The notes under the pieces were generated by a model, which had not been told where the DNA came from, searched no databases, and saw nothing but the letters and a program-made list of their open reading frames with translations. From Mya arenaria (taxonomy: Eukaryota; Mollusca; Bivalvia; Myida; Myidae): a stretch of DNA of 64,000 bases. This document shows, in pieces, positions 22,010 to 35,000 of the stretch (the stretch's first letter is position 1; each line of letters opens with the position of its first letter). Made by a program: the position numbers and the translations under genes. Location of the stretch: positions 5,535,001 through 5,599,000 of the forward strand of contig NC_069135.1 in the NCBI RefSeq assembly GCF_026914265.1. The letters run 5' to 3'.

Positions 22010-25000
22010 ATGACGGTATGCGAGGTTTATTTTCCATACTGAAGTTATATTTGTAATTATATTTAAGGGAGAACTTTGTCTCAAAGATCACGGTCTTACC
22101 CATATATTGAAAAAAATCTTATCTTAAGCAAATGTCATATATTTTCGCGACCATTTTTCCTTATTTAACTTTTTGTCTCATAAGTTTTAGATTATTTCAA
22201 TATAATTGCATGCAAATTATTTTTAACTACAGTAAACATGCGATTGCTCGAGGACGCCGCTGACAAAGCTAAAACCTCGAGTGAACGATCCAATTTTCCA
22301 TTTTAGTTGGTTTGTGAAATGTCTTATCTACAATGTATTTTCAAAATTTGAAGTCATAAGTTTACTTCGGCACAGATTATGTGTTGCGTTATAGCAATCG
22401 CCCAATCGTTTAAACAATGTTAATCAGAAATCCTGGGGATAAAAAAAAAATTTTTTGGATTAACGATATTTCAGACTAACAATTTTCAGAAAATAACGGC
22501 GTTCGCGAATTATAGATGATGTGAAATATTTAGTCATGAAGATTGCAATGTCGGTAACACTTTACCAATACATTACATTCGGTTTGAGTGATATTTCATG
22601 TACAAAAATATTTCTCGATTTATTGTTAATGCATTCCGATCAGGGCACGGATTGTTCGGTAGCGGGTTGAGTGAGAAGTGCAGCAAACATAAACATTTTC
22701 CAATAATATAGAGATGGTGTTAACTAGCAATTATATACACACTTCATCATCCAAATGAATCGCTCATTTTCTGACATCGATAGTTGTAACATCATATATG
22801 CCATATCTCCCGTCGGGGAGAAAAATCAACTGTACAGTACACTCAACGAGTTAGACCCACTTTCTTGCTCACTCCGAGGGATAAAGTCGGTGATCGCGAG
22901 TTTCCTCCGAGGGTAAAACTGTTGCCCTCGCTAAAATTCCCCCGAGTTCCTCCGAGTGGCTGGCTTACCGCCGAGTTTAATATGAACGATAGTGTTGAGA
23001 ATCGTCCGATTTTATGATCCCGCGGCGGAACTCCTGAGTCTAATCAGATAAGCAAGAAATCATTCTTGTTTAGAAGTTATTTATTTTTTGCTTATGCACA
23101 TTGTTAAGCGTAAAAGATTCTTACATGTACCAACGTTTAATTTGTATTTATGTCCGTAAACGCCAATTGAATATTGTCTTGAATTATAAACATTGAATTA
23201 TAAACATTGAATCATTAAAGTACATCCACTAAGTTATTGCATCATAAAGCAGCCGACTATTTACACGATTCTGAACCATGACCTCTGACGTCAAGCGCGT
23301 GATCAATACAATGTAGAATATACTATTTATTATTGGTGGTTAAATATAGCTATGACGTTTCATGGAATTTTCCACAGAAAACGAGGCAAGAAGGCCTTCA
23401 AAACCATGCGCTGTGAACTTGGAACACGTGTTTGACCTCCTGATTTTCCGAAAATGTGTAACCTAGAATTTCTCGGAAGAAATATGTTTATCAGTCATTA
23501 GCAAAAACACGTTTATAAGATGCATGTGCAACTAGTGAAATACGACTGCATTCTTGTGGTAAGCTAACTTAATGCAAAACGGGCAGAGGAAAAAGAATAA
23601 TAGCAATTTACTGGAGCCGTCGTAATCGGTTGAAAATTTTAATAAAATAAATATAACTTTAGCGTAGATTCTTATCTAGCGTCCGCAGAGTTTCGCGGAG
23701 TTAACCCCTCCGAGGAACGCCGAGTTCGTTATTCTTCGGTCGACTGATCACCCTCCGAGGGCCTTAAATTCAAACTCCGAGGAACGCGGACAGTCGATAA
23801 AATCATTTTGCTGTCCGCGATAGCAAAAATCCGCGGAGGGAAACGGAAAGTGGGTCTAACTCGTTGAATGTACTGTATGTTCAAAAGCTGTCGTATACTA
23901 AATGTGAAAATGTTAAAGAAAATAAAATAACTGGATAAATTAGCAAAGTTTATTTTTCCATTTTGTTCAAAAGCTGTCGTCTACTAAATTTGACAATGTT
24001 TAAGAAAATCCAGTAAGTGAATAATTAGCAGTTTATTTTTAAAAAAAAAACGTCATTTTCTAAACAAACAACATAAGAATATGATTAAATTGTTGTCAAA
24101 CTTTTCACAATTATCTTCCCAAATGCCCTTATCAAGTATTAGCGGTCAAACATTACCATTGAAAAATGGTTTTTCACACCTTTCCAAATTTTTACAACTT
24201 TCGAAAATGTTAACACAATTGCCAATTGTTGGTTTATTTTGAACATGCTTTCGGGAAAATGTGTGAAATAATGACATCGAGGTATTCATAAGGTTGTGCA
24301 CATGATTTGTGTATTTTATTGTGTAATTATTGATGCTCTACTCCTAGACTTATTAAGTTTCGATCCAGTGTCAGTACCATAGAAGGTATAATTGTCAGTC
24401 TTAGTTGCGACCTTGAATGACCACATGTTTTCGAACCACCACTTGTTCAAATGACTGCAGTTTTATTACATCAGAATTTATCCAGTCAAAGTATACCCTG
24501 TATTGGTGAATCTGAGAGTTACTTCTCTGGTTATTTTAATAAAATCAACAGCAATTTACAACTGATTTGTACAAAATCAGGTTATCCCTGCTGAAACCCT
24601 GATAAATTAATGGCTGAAATAATTTGCACTGAGCAATTATCCACCAAATTTTATCAGTTTCTTTCAAACCCACACTCATAAAGCTGGATGCCTCAAACTA
24701 TATTTTGTACCTTTACCTCAACATTTTGACATAAGCGATAAAGGAAACCTATGAAATTTGACCACAGGGACTGAAATATGTCTTTGTTCAAACGATATTC
24801 AAGATCAGCAAAATCAACATAAAAAGCAGAATTTTTTATATGGAATGAGTAGGAATACAATACAGCTTAAGACTGTATAAATATTGTAATATTCATATGT
24901 ATAGATATTATAAACAGTCATAAAAATGCTTCCAGTTTCATTTTACGGTTAATGAATAAACAATATGTTTTGATATAAGAATTATATAGTCATTAAAACT

Positions 25001-28000
25001 TTACTCATTTCCAGACCCTTCCTATGAACCCGAAGCCATTCCTGAATGGTCTAACAGGAAAACCAGTCTTGGTGAAGCTGAAGTGGGGCATGGAATACAA
25101 GGGTTACCTGGTCTCCGTGGATGGCTACATGAATCTGCAGGTGAGAATAAAATGGGCAAAGAACAGGAGTGTTGGGTGTTGGCTCTGTGGCACCTTTGTC
25201 CTCCAAATATGGATTATAACTTTATTATCTATGCGTATTCCTAATTTCAAATTGGATGTGTTGCCCTTACATAACATGGTTTTAATTATTGTCTTACAAT
25301 CGGTTCAATTTTAGCATTCTGCTAATGTTAGGTGAAAAAGATCTATCGGTGTCTATCCAGTCAAAAAATTATCACAATATGTCATAAAATTCGAAAGTAA
25401 TTAAAGAAGTCTATATAGTTTTCAAACATCCTTCGAAAGCTGAAACTAATTTTATGTACATGATGTTAAATTTATTATTTCAGCTTGCAAACACAGAAGA
25501 ACTTATTGATGGAGCATTGACAGGCAATCTGGGAGAAGTATTGATAAGGTGAGTTGATTAACCACCTGCTACCATTTTTAGCTCACTAGCTCCGTCTTCC
25601 ATCCGTCAGTCAGTCTGTCGGTCCATCAACAATTGCTTAAAAACATCTCCTCTGAAACTACCTTGCCAAATTCACTGAAACTTCACAGGAAGCTTCCTTG
25701 CATGACCCTCTACAAAGATACAACAGGGCATTGAGATTGATCAACACCAACAAAAAAAAGGCCGACTTACTGTTTTGCTTTAAAAAAATATTGATAACTA
25801 CCAGGCCAAATTCAATGAAACTTTACAGGTAACTTTATTGCATGACCCTTTACAAATATAAAGCAAGGCATTGACATCGGTCAAGATATGTTTAAATTTT
25901 TATTATCGTCCGGCAGCCATATGGGATATTTTGGCTGAACCTTGCATCAGAGTGTATAGAAAATGTTTTTAGCTTTTTAAGTAGTTAAGACCCCCTAGTT
26001 AAGGAATCCGTTTGATGGCCTCACACCACCCTTGGGGAAATCGAGATATTCAAGATGACGTCCAAGATGGCCGCCAAATTTTACAAAAATCAACAATTGA
26101 CTAGTAATTTTGTATTAATCCATTATTCCTGTGCAAAATTATTCCATTATGTATTTTTATTGCACACCGATCCATTTTAAAAAAATCATATCATAATTAG
26201 GCCATCATGGCGCCCAAAATGGCTGCCAAAACAAAGAAAATTTACTATTGAGTTAGATTTTGTTTCAAATTAATACCATCAATTTTCATACACATGTATC
26301 TTGTTTTTACATCACAATGCATATATGCAATAAAGTTATCACAAATGACATTATATAATTACATATTAACCAAGATGGCGTCCAATATGGCCGCCAAAAT
26401 AAGCATTAATTAACACAGACTAAATGAAACGTGCACAACCGTTTACATATATGTATAAAAAAACACTGACATTTTATTTATTCAAATTTAACTCTCTAGA
26501 ACCACTGAGAGAAACATTTGTAAGTGGAATTATAGACAGCATGGGTGACCTCAAGGAAATTCTTGCAGAGCTGTAATCTAGAAGTAGAACATGAAAGCTA
26601 TATGGATAACTGTGTTATAAAACCAGTGCTGATCATGATGCTTCACATATAGCTGAAAAAGAAACTGACTAGGGTCTTCATTTGGTAGCTATTAAATCTA
26701 TGATCTATGATGACTTCTTTGCAGCAGGACTCGTGCTTTACGCTTGGTATTGCCACTCCTATTTACGATCTATGGAGTCAATACCCGGTTCATGTAGGGA
26801 AATATTTCGGAAAAGGGAGCAAGTGATGTGTCACATTCTTTGAGTTTGGAATGCCATTTCGAGTGATGTGTTCATTGAGACAACATTTATGAGATACTGG
26901 TATGGGAAACAAGGCATAATTGGTATTACATTGAAATCCGACACACCCAAGATATGGTCGCTTGGTCTACACATTTTTAGCAGATTGGAGGCAGATATCT
27001 CAAGCCTTGCAAAAAGCGAACAAATTAAGCCATCTAATGATAAACCAAAAGTGGAAATGAAGGCAAGAATATTGAGTGACTGCAATGATCGTAGATCACT
27101 GCAGAGAGCGATAAATGACTGTATAAATCCATTGTACCTGTCGAATTACCCTGATCTAATCATCAACTTAGTTACAGGTCCTACAGCATCAGAAACTAAA
27201 AGTTGATCAAGCTGTTAAAATTAGAATCAAACAAATGAAGGAATTTGAAAATGGTGGCCAGGGAGTTTCAATGTCAAGATTAGTCGCATGATCAGGTGCC
27301 GTATTTACTAATGTCTTGAGTCTGAGTTTGAGACTCAGCCTCAAAAATCTGAATTCTTTAAAATATCTATAATATAACTAATTTTGAAAAAAGATGTGTG
27401 CCTGATTGTAGAACGAATTATTTGTAACAGAAACAACGCTTTTGACAATATATACCCATGTTATAGTGGAACACAATGCGGTCTTGCATATGCACGTGAT
27501 CATAATCCTAGAGCAATACCTACATGTATGCTACATGTAGTTAGGTGAGATCACGTGGATATGACATAGGTTGGATTGAGATGCGGGCTGATCTCAGAGA
27601 GTCTGAGCTGAAATCTGGGTTTAAAATTTTACCATTGTGTTGCTTGTAAATAAAATGTAGAAACTTTGCGAACTTGTTTAAAAATATATTGTGACCATGG
27701 ACCATTCTGTCACAATAGCATTTTTATAACAACATTAAATGTTCGCATTTCTGAACTTGAGTTTCTAACTCAGACTCAGGACGTAAGTGAATACGGGCCC
27801 AGAACACAAGCTGAAACACGAAAGGGTATACGAGCTGGTGATACGAAGGTCTTTAAGACATAATAAATTGTCACAAGAGTGATCGGCCTTCAAGCAAGCT
27901 CACGTGACTTTGCTGTGAAAGGTTACTGACCTATGAGTTGTCCCATGTTCCAACAGCGATGTTTTGAATGTGACTTGCCAAATCCAATTCTGTGCTGAAA

Positions 28001-30237
28001 TAGTCTTTGCAAGTTCAGGTGTCAGCACGTTCTGCAACAAAGCAAGTAACATCGATAATTATAGACGGCTACTTATCTTCGCTAGATACAGGCAATACAG
28101 CACAGAAACTGAAACACGGGAAAAGATAGGATCACATACTTTGCTCGTACATCAGTTGTCAACTGCAATGCAAATTCCTCCTCAGAAAGAGATCATGTCG
28201 GTAGCAACATTTCATTCCCTAGACGTGTAAGTGCTTATTGTTATTGGAGATGAAGATTCACCTATTCAAGTTACACCAACTGTAATAATTACATGTCATG
28301 ATATGCACAACAGAAATAAAGAAGCTGACAAAATTGTTGCCCATTAAATTGTTGGTATAGCAAAGGAAAACGATTGAGGCATTTAAGTAAATTCAGAAGA
28401 TAGCGATGTTTTGTTCTTCTTCTTCACCATCACCTAGAACAAAACATCACAAACAAAGTTATTATGGAATCACCTATGAAAGACAGATTATTGATAGATA
28501 TAACAGCCACAGTCAACAAATACAAACGTATAGTTCCAGATTTACTTGCAGCACATGCACTCTGCATCAGGATCAGATACTACTTCTTGCTGCTACGGCA
28601 TAAGTAAATGCATAGTATTAAAGGTACTGAAATCAAAGCAAGTATCACTCTTGTGTGTTTGAGATGAAACAGCTGACTTCTCGACAGTCAACCAAGGATC
28701 AACTCGTTTTATTTCGCAATGTTACAACATGGCAGTTGTTGACGACGACATGTCACAGGTTCTACAGAAGGTATTGAGTTTTAAGGTTAGGAAAGCAACA
28801 TCGTGTGCACCAAAGCTTGCTTCTCTACCCCCAACAACAGAGGCATTTAATGAAAATGTCAAGCGAGCAATTTTTAAACGTGTGTTTGGAATTGTGTTGT
28901 TAAATCAGACCAACCAAACCGGTACAGGTCTGAATATGGTTGGGGAAAAAAGACACGCGATCTTTGGTCCCAATAATGTTACCAAAACAAATTTCATTGG
29001 CCTCATATGATGTGCTTAAAATGATAATAGGCTCATGTCAAATACTGCTACAATGAGCAAACAAAACGAATATATAAATCTTTGAATTAACAAACTAACT
29101 TCACTGTTTTAGTTAGAACTGATGTAGTATTTGTTTTAAAGCTTTTAATACATGCTACACTGTAATTTTAAATAAAGAAAATTGACATTGTTTCTATACA
29201 TTTGTAAACGATTGTGCCCGTTTTATTTAGTCTCTGTTAATTTATGCTTATTTTGGCGGCCATATTGGACGCCATCTTGGTTAATATGTGTCTTTGTAAT
29301 GTTATTTGTGATACCTATATTGCATAAATACATTGTAATGTTAAAAACGAGTGTATATAAATGGATGGTATTTGCAACAAAACCTCACTCAATTGTCAAT
29401 TATTTTAGTTTGGCGGCCATTTTAGACACCATGATGGCCTTAACATGGTATGAAATATTTTAGAATTTATCGGTTTACAATAAAAAATACATTATGGTAT
29501 AGTTTTGCACAGGAATTAAATCATCAAAACACAATTACGAGTTATTTGTTAATTTGGGTTAAATTTGGCGGCCATCTTGGACGCCATCTTGAATATCTCA
29601 ATTTCCCCAAGGGTGGCGCGGGGCCATCAAACGGGTTCCTTAACTGGAGGGTCAAAGCTACTTAAAAGACCCAAAACATTTTCTATACACTCTGATGCAA
29701 GGTATCACAGAATGGTGGCCTTTTGCCCTCTTGTTGTTTTTTTAATAAGATTGATAAAAATGGTGTGCAACTGAAGCTTTCAGGTAATTCATTTATCTAT
29801 AAGAACGTATGTATTGCTAGTTCAAATGACTGCACTTGATTGTGTCTCATTGTTTGTGTTCTCTAACAATTACTTCTGAAAAGTTGCTGACCAATGCTCC
29901 TTTATTTCTGCCCTTCTCATCAATGTCTCTGGGCTTTAGTCCATTTTTTCACAAAAGTTGTTATTGTCTAGCCTTGGATGTTGTCTGGGCAGTCCGCATG
30001 TAAACTCTTCAACCAGTGGTATCTCAAAACTTAAGACATTCTCAAAATATGTAACAAATGACAATACTCCAATAAATAACTGGTCCCCTATGCCTGTTGA
30101 TCAACTTAGTAAAAACAGATGAGAATTGACATCCACTCATGCCCATTACTCATAATAAATTGTTCTTCAGGTGCAATAATGTGCTGTATGTCCGAGGAGT
30201 TGAGGAGGAGGACGAGGAAGGGGAGATGAAGGACTGA
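22010..30237 (+). CDS. SNRPF: Small nuclear ribonucleoprotein F (Sm F), 4 exons, 87 aa
   Basis: Exons: 22010-22015 (ATG ACG only), 25015-25140, 25484-25548, 30171-30237; the frame is continuous (phases 0, 0, 2). The protein contains [20 protein letters not shown] (Sm1 motif with [16 protein letters not shown]) and the Sm2 part [16 protein letters not shown], followed by an acidic tail [11 protein letters not shown]. It is almost colinear with human SNRPF (86 aa). Sm F joins the heptameric Sm ring on U1, U2, U4 and U5 snRNAs in the spliceosome. The two-codon first exon is inferred from a GTATGC donor and the expected MTTLP-like start; the other exons are certain. Intron 3 is swollen to 4.6 kb by a transposon. 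An ATTAAA at 30598 may be the poly(A) signal. Confidence 0.95.
22835..23875. mobile_element. 1.04-kb non-autonomous DNA transposon, TA target site (Tc1/pogo-like)
   Basis: Inverted ends CAGTACAYTCAACGAGTTAG then ACCCACTTTC (about 30 bp) are flanked on both sides by TA. Sub-terminal regions are GC-rich with many CTCCGAGG words, again in inverted arrangement, while the core is AT-rich. No transposase frame. It lies in intron 1 of SNRPF. TA duplication and CAGT ends point to the Tc1/mariner/pogo superfamily. Confidence 0.85.
23878..24045. repeat. 85-bp tandem duplication
   Basis: GTTCAAAAGCTGTCG followed by TACTAAAT occurs twice about 85 bp apart with similar sequence between, directly beside the right end of the 1.04-kb transposon. 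Confidence 0.6.
25575..25930. repeat. Fragment of a dispersed bivalve repeat
   Basis: TTAGCTCACTAGCTCCGTC and ATTGCTTAAAAACATCTCCT resemble the 5' part of the AGCTCACC-type elements, such as the one at 32053. An internal near-duplicate (ATTCAATGAAACTTTACAGG against ATTCACTGAAACTTCACAGG) suggests two partial units. Confidence 0.5.
25942..29712. mobile_element. 3.8-kb DNA transposon with about 550-bp inverted ends and a decayed gene
   Basis: The left arm (25942-26490) and right arm (29163-29712) are inverted copies starting at CCTTGCATCAGAGTGTATAG. Each arm holds three AAGATGGCGTCCAA/ATGGCCGCC-type blocks. Between them, on the plus strand, pieces of an old protein gene remain: 26868-27206 ([20 protein letters not shown]), about 27770-27860 ([16 protein letters not shown]), about 28460-28560 ([20 protein letters not shown]), about 28790-29000 ([20 protein letters not shown], then EYGW). 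They occur in this order in several frames with stops between, so the gene is dead. From memory this resembles a multicopy invertebrate protein family with a Cys-rich C-terminal tail; the transposase class is not identified. It lies in intron 3 of SNRPF. Confidence 0.7.
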
Positions 30238-32050
30238 GCCATGCTATTCTCTCCATGACCACCTGTACATAGCACATCACTCCATTCAATTATTGACTGT
30301 CGTCATTAGTGTCTTGAACATTTACGTGCTTATTATTGTTGTAAAAATGTGAAATTTTCATGATTTTAAGTGTCATGTACCAATTTCAATGTTTTAAAAA
30401 AAATTAAGTGGATTTTCAATATCATTTAAACAAGTGCATATAGCCATGAATTACAAATTTATTAGTATTTGTACACTACAAAGAAAAGTCCACCCAAGTG
30501 TGATTCTTTTTGCGTCTGAAGAACAGGAAGCCTGACACACCTCAATTCAATTACTCAATCATGTTAGCTGACCATTTTTGTTATTGTGTAAATATATATT
30601 AAATGAGAAAAATGTGTGGTTTGTTGGTTATGCAGCTAACGTGGCAGAGACACACAGTCTAGCACCTGTCACACTGTTACATACGCTACATGTATGTGTA
30701 ACTGTATGGTTTTGTTATACTTTGGCGAAAAAATATTTCAAATGGACATGATTTAACAATGTGCCATGTATGAACACAAGTATTATGGAACATGTACAAT
30801 GGTCAAGAAGAAGACAAGCTGATATGCTTTTTTTGGGATCAGGTTTTGTTGTTAAGGCATTTAAATATCTTGGAATAAACTTTCATGTTGCGAGGACTGA
30901 TGTTTCACACGCTGTATGCCACAGTACCATGATCCCTAGCTCCAAGATTGGTAACGGCTTGGTATCATTGGTTATTTGGTACAGAGAGCCATCAGCTTGT
31001 TAGTTTACTACTCCAAAGACATCACGCACCTTAATAGAAAGAAGTTAAACTGGAGCTTTGCTGGCAAAATACTAATGTAAAGTGGTGTATAATTGTCAGT
31101 AGTGAATGGAATTTCAAAGTTAGTATTCTCATATTAAACATGTTACAATGAAGATAATTGATAAGCATATTCTAGCTTTATGGGTGAATTGAGTTAAAAG
31201 AAATACCATGTTTTAAAACATTTTTTTACCCTGGCCTGTGCACAGTGAATACATGTACATTTCAAACATATTAGAAGCTGCAGCCACAAAATTGTCCAAT
31301 TGCACAATGATTGGACTCCGTAAATTATTAATCATTTTATAACTTATTTATAATAAGGTCATTTTAAGCTCTTAACCATTCAAAGAATAAGGAGTGCTAT
31401 ACAATAAATAACTTTGTCCCTGCATCAACATCCGGTTCAAGTTTTAGGGCAAGTAAACATTTTCACTGGTAAGTTGAATATTGGTTGACTTGGAAACCGG
31501 TTTTAGGGCATATTGTGTTGGTTAAAGTTAAGAGCAAGAACTCCTACACCATTTATTCAATTCACTTAAGACTTCACACAGTTGTTGTAAGCAATCATAC
31601 AATTAGGTAACATAACTTGATAATATCCTTAATAAAAATTACAGCTATGCCCCTTTATTGACTGAGAAAGTTTGGTTCAAGATTTAGAGAAACTTGGCCT
31701 TTTCACTAAAAACTTCCAATACTTTTCATTCAATGGACATCATGCTCAATGGTAAAAACACATCATGCGCACATGCTGAAATGATTCCACGTGACTTATG
31801 AAAATGTTAACAAACCAGGTATTCTCATTTACCAGGTATTCTCATTTTTTACACTATATCCCAAGTTCAAAGTTCCATAAAAAGCAATAGCACAACAAAC
31901 AACTCAATATTCATTGCATGCAGGGTGATGGTTCATTTCTGAAAGTAACTCTGTGTTGTGTAAGCCTGAAAATAGAATAAGTATTTTTCTAGATCGGGCT
32001 CCTTGCTTAAGGAATTATATTCTTTAGTAAATGTCAACTAAAACAATACT
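30238..32050. other. SNRPF 3' region and intergenic, no gene seen
   Basis: The first 360 bp are probably the SNRPF 3' untranslated region. Beyond that I see no exon-like sequence; an 80-codon frame at 30761-31003 has no recognisable features. Confidence 0.4.
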
Positions 32051-32052
32051 TT

Positions 32053-35000
32053 TTAGCTCACCTGTCACGTAGTGACAAGGTGAGCTTTTGTGATCACTCT
32101 TCGTCCGTCCGTCCGTCCGTCCGTCCGTTCACAATTGCTTGTGAACACAATAGAGGTCACAATTTTGACCTAATCTTTATGAAACTTGGTCAGACTGATC
32201 ATCTCTATAAAATCTAGGTCAAGTTCGATATTGGGTCATCTGGGGTCAAAAACTAGGTCACTAGGTCAATTGGTAGAAAAACCTTGTGAACACAATAGAG
32301 GTCACAATTTTAGCCTAATCTCAATGCAACTTGGTCAGAATGGTCATCTCTATAAAATCTAGGTCAAGTTCGATATTGGGTCATCCGCGGTCAATAATTA
32401 GGTCACTAGGTCAATTAGTAGAAAAACCTTGTGAACACAATAGAGGTCACAATTTTAGCCTAATCTCAATGCAACTTGGTCAGAATGATCATCTCTATAA
32501 AATGTAGGTCAAGTTCGATATTGGGTCATCCGCGGTCAACAACTAGGTCACTAGGTCAATTAGTACAAAAACCTTGTGAACACAATAGAGGTCACAATTT
32601 TAGCCTAATCTCAATGCAACTTGGTCAGAATAATCATCTCTATAAAATCTAGGTCAAGTTCGATATTGGGACATCCGCAGTCAATAACTAGGTCACTAGG
32701 TCAATTATTAGAAAAACCTTGTGAACACAACAGAGGTCACAATTTTGACCTAATCTTTATGAAACTTGGTCAGACTGATCATCTCTATGAAATCTAGGTC
32801 AAGTTCGATATTGGGTCATCTGGGGTCAAAAACTAGGTCAGTAGGTCAATTAGTAGAAATAACTTGTGAACACATTAGAGGTCACAATTTTAGCCTAATC
32901 TCAATGCAACTTGGTCAGAATGATCATCTCTATAAAATCTAGGTCAAGTTCGATATTGGGTCATCCGCGGTCAATAATTAGGTCACTAGGTCAATTAGTA
33001 GAAAAACCTTGTGAACACAATAGAGGTCACAATTTTAGCCTAATCTCAATGCAAATTGGTCAGAATGATTATCGCTGTAAAATCTAGGTCAAGTTTGATA
33101 TTGGGTCATTCACGGTCAATAACTAGGTCACTAGGTCAATTAGTACAAAAACCTTGTGAACACATTAGAGGTCACAATTTTAGCCTAATCTCAATGCAAA
33201 TTGGTCAGAATGATCATCTCTATAAAATCTAGGTCAAGTTCGATATTGGGTCATCCGCGGTCAATAATTAGGTCACTAGGTCAATTAGTAGAAAAACCTT
33301 GTGAACACAATAGAGGTCACAATTTTAGCCTAATCTCAATGCAAATTGGTCAGAATGATCATCGCTGTAAAATGTAGGTCAAGTTTGATATTGGGTCATT
33401 CACGGTCAATAACTAGGTCACTAGGTCAATTAGTACAAAAACCTTGTGAACACAATAGAGGTCACAATTTTAGCCTAATCTCAATGCAACTTGGTCAGAA
33501 TGATCATCTCTATAAAATCTAGGTCAAGTTCGATATTGGGTCATCCGCGGTCAATAACTAGGTCAATTAGTACAAAAACCTTGTGAACACAATAGAGGTC
33601 ACAATTTTAGGCTAATCTTAATGCAACTTGGTCAGAATGATCATCTCTATTAAATCTGGGTCAAGTTAGATATTGGGTCATACGCAGTCAATAACTAGGT
33701 CACTAGGTCAATTATTAGAAAAACCTTGTGAACAAAATAGAGGTCACAATTTTAGCCTTATCTTAATGAAACTTGGTCAGAATGATCATCTTAACATAAG
33801 CTAGGTCAAGTTCCATATTGGGTCAACCCAGGTCAAAAACTAGGTCACTAGGTCAATTAGTAGAAAAACCTTGTGAACACAATAGAGGTCACAATTTTAG
33901 CCTAATCTCAATGCAACTTGGTCAGAATGATCATCTCTATAAAATGTAGGTCAAGTTCGATATTGGGTCATCCGCGGTCAACAACTAGGTCACTAGGTCA
34001 ATTAGTACAAAAACCTTGTGAACACAATAGAGGTCACAATTTTAGCCTAATCTCAATGCAAGTTGGTCAGAATAATCATCTCTATAAAATCTAGGTCAAG
34101 ATCGATATTGGGTCATCCGCAGTCAATAACTAGGTCACTAGGTCAATTATTAGAAAAACCTTGTGAACACAACAGAGGTCACAATTTTGACCTAGTCTTT
34201 ATGAAACTTGGTCAGACTGATCATCTCTATGAAATCTAGGTCAAGTTCGATATTGGGTCATCTGGGGTCAAAAACTAGGTCAGTAGGTCAATTAGTAGAA
34301 ATACCTTGTGAACACTTTAGAGGTCACAATTTTAGCCTAATCTCAATGCAACTTGGTCAGAATGATCATCTCTATAAAATCTAGGTCAAGTTCGATATTG
34401 GGTCATCCGCGGTCAATAACTAGGTCACTAGGTCAATTAGTAGAAAAACCTTGTGAACACAATAGAGGTCACAATTTTAGCCTAATCTCAATGCAAATTG
34501 GTCAGAATGATCATCGCTGTAAAATGTAGGTCAAGTTTGATATTGGGTCATTCACGGTCAATAACTAGGTCACTAGGTCAATTAGTACAAAAACCTTGTG
34601 AACACAATAGAGGTCACAATTTTAGCCTAATCTCAATGCAACTTGGTCAGAATGATCATCTCTATAAAATCTAGGTCAAGTTCGATATTGGGTCATCCGC
34701 GGTCAATAACTAGGTCACTAGGTCAATTAGTACAAAAACCTTGTGAACACAATAGAGGTCACAATTTTAGGCTAATCTTAATGCAACTTGGTCAGAATGA
34801 TCATCTCTATAAAATCTGGATCAAGTTCGATATTGGGTCATCTGCAGTCAATAACTAGGTCACTAGGTCAATTATTAGAAAAACCTTGTGAACAAAATAG
34901 AGGTCACAATTTTAGCCTTATCTTAATGAAACTTGGTCAGAATGATCATCTTAACATAAGCTAGGTCAAGTTCCATATTGGGTCAACCCAGGTCAAAAAC

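Noticed and set aside
30761-31003. 80-codon frame downstream of SNRPF
   Set aside because: No recognisable domain, no splice sites consistent with an exon, and ordinary base composition.
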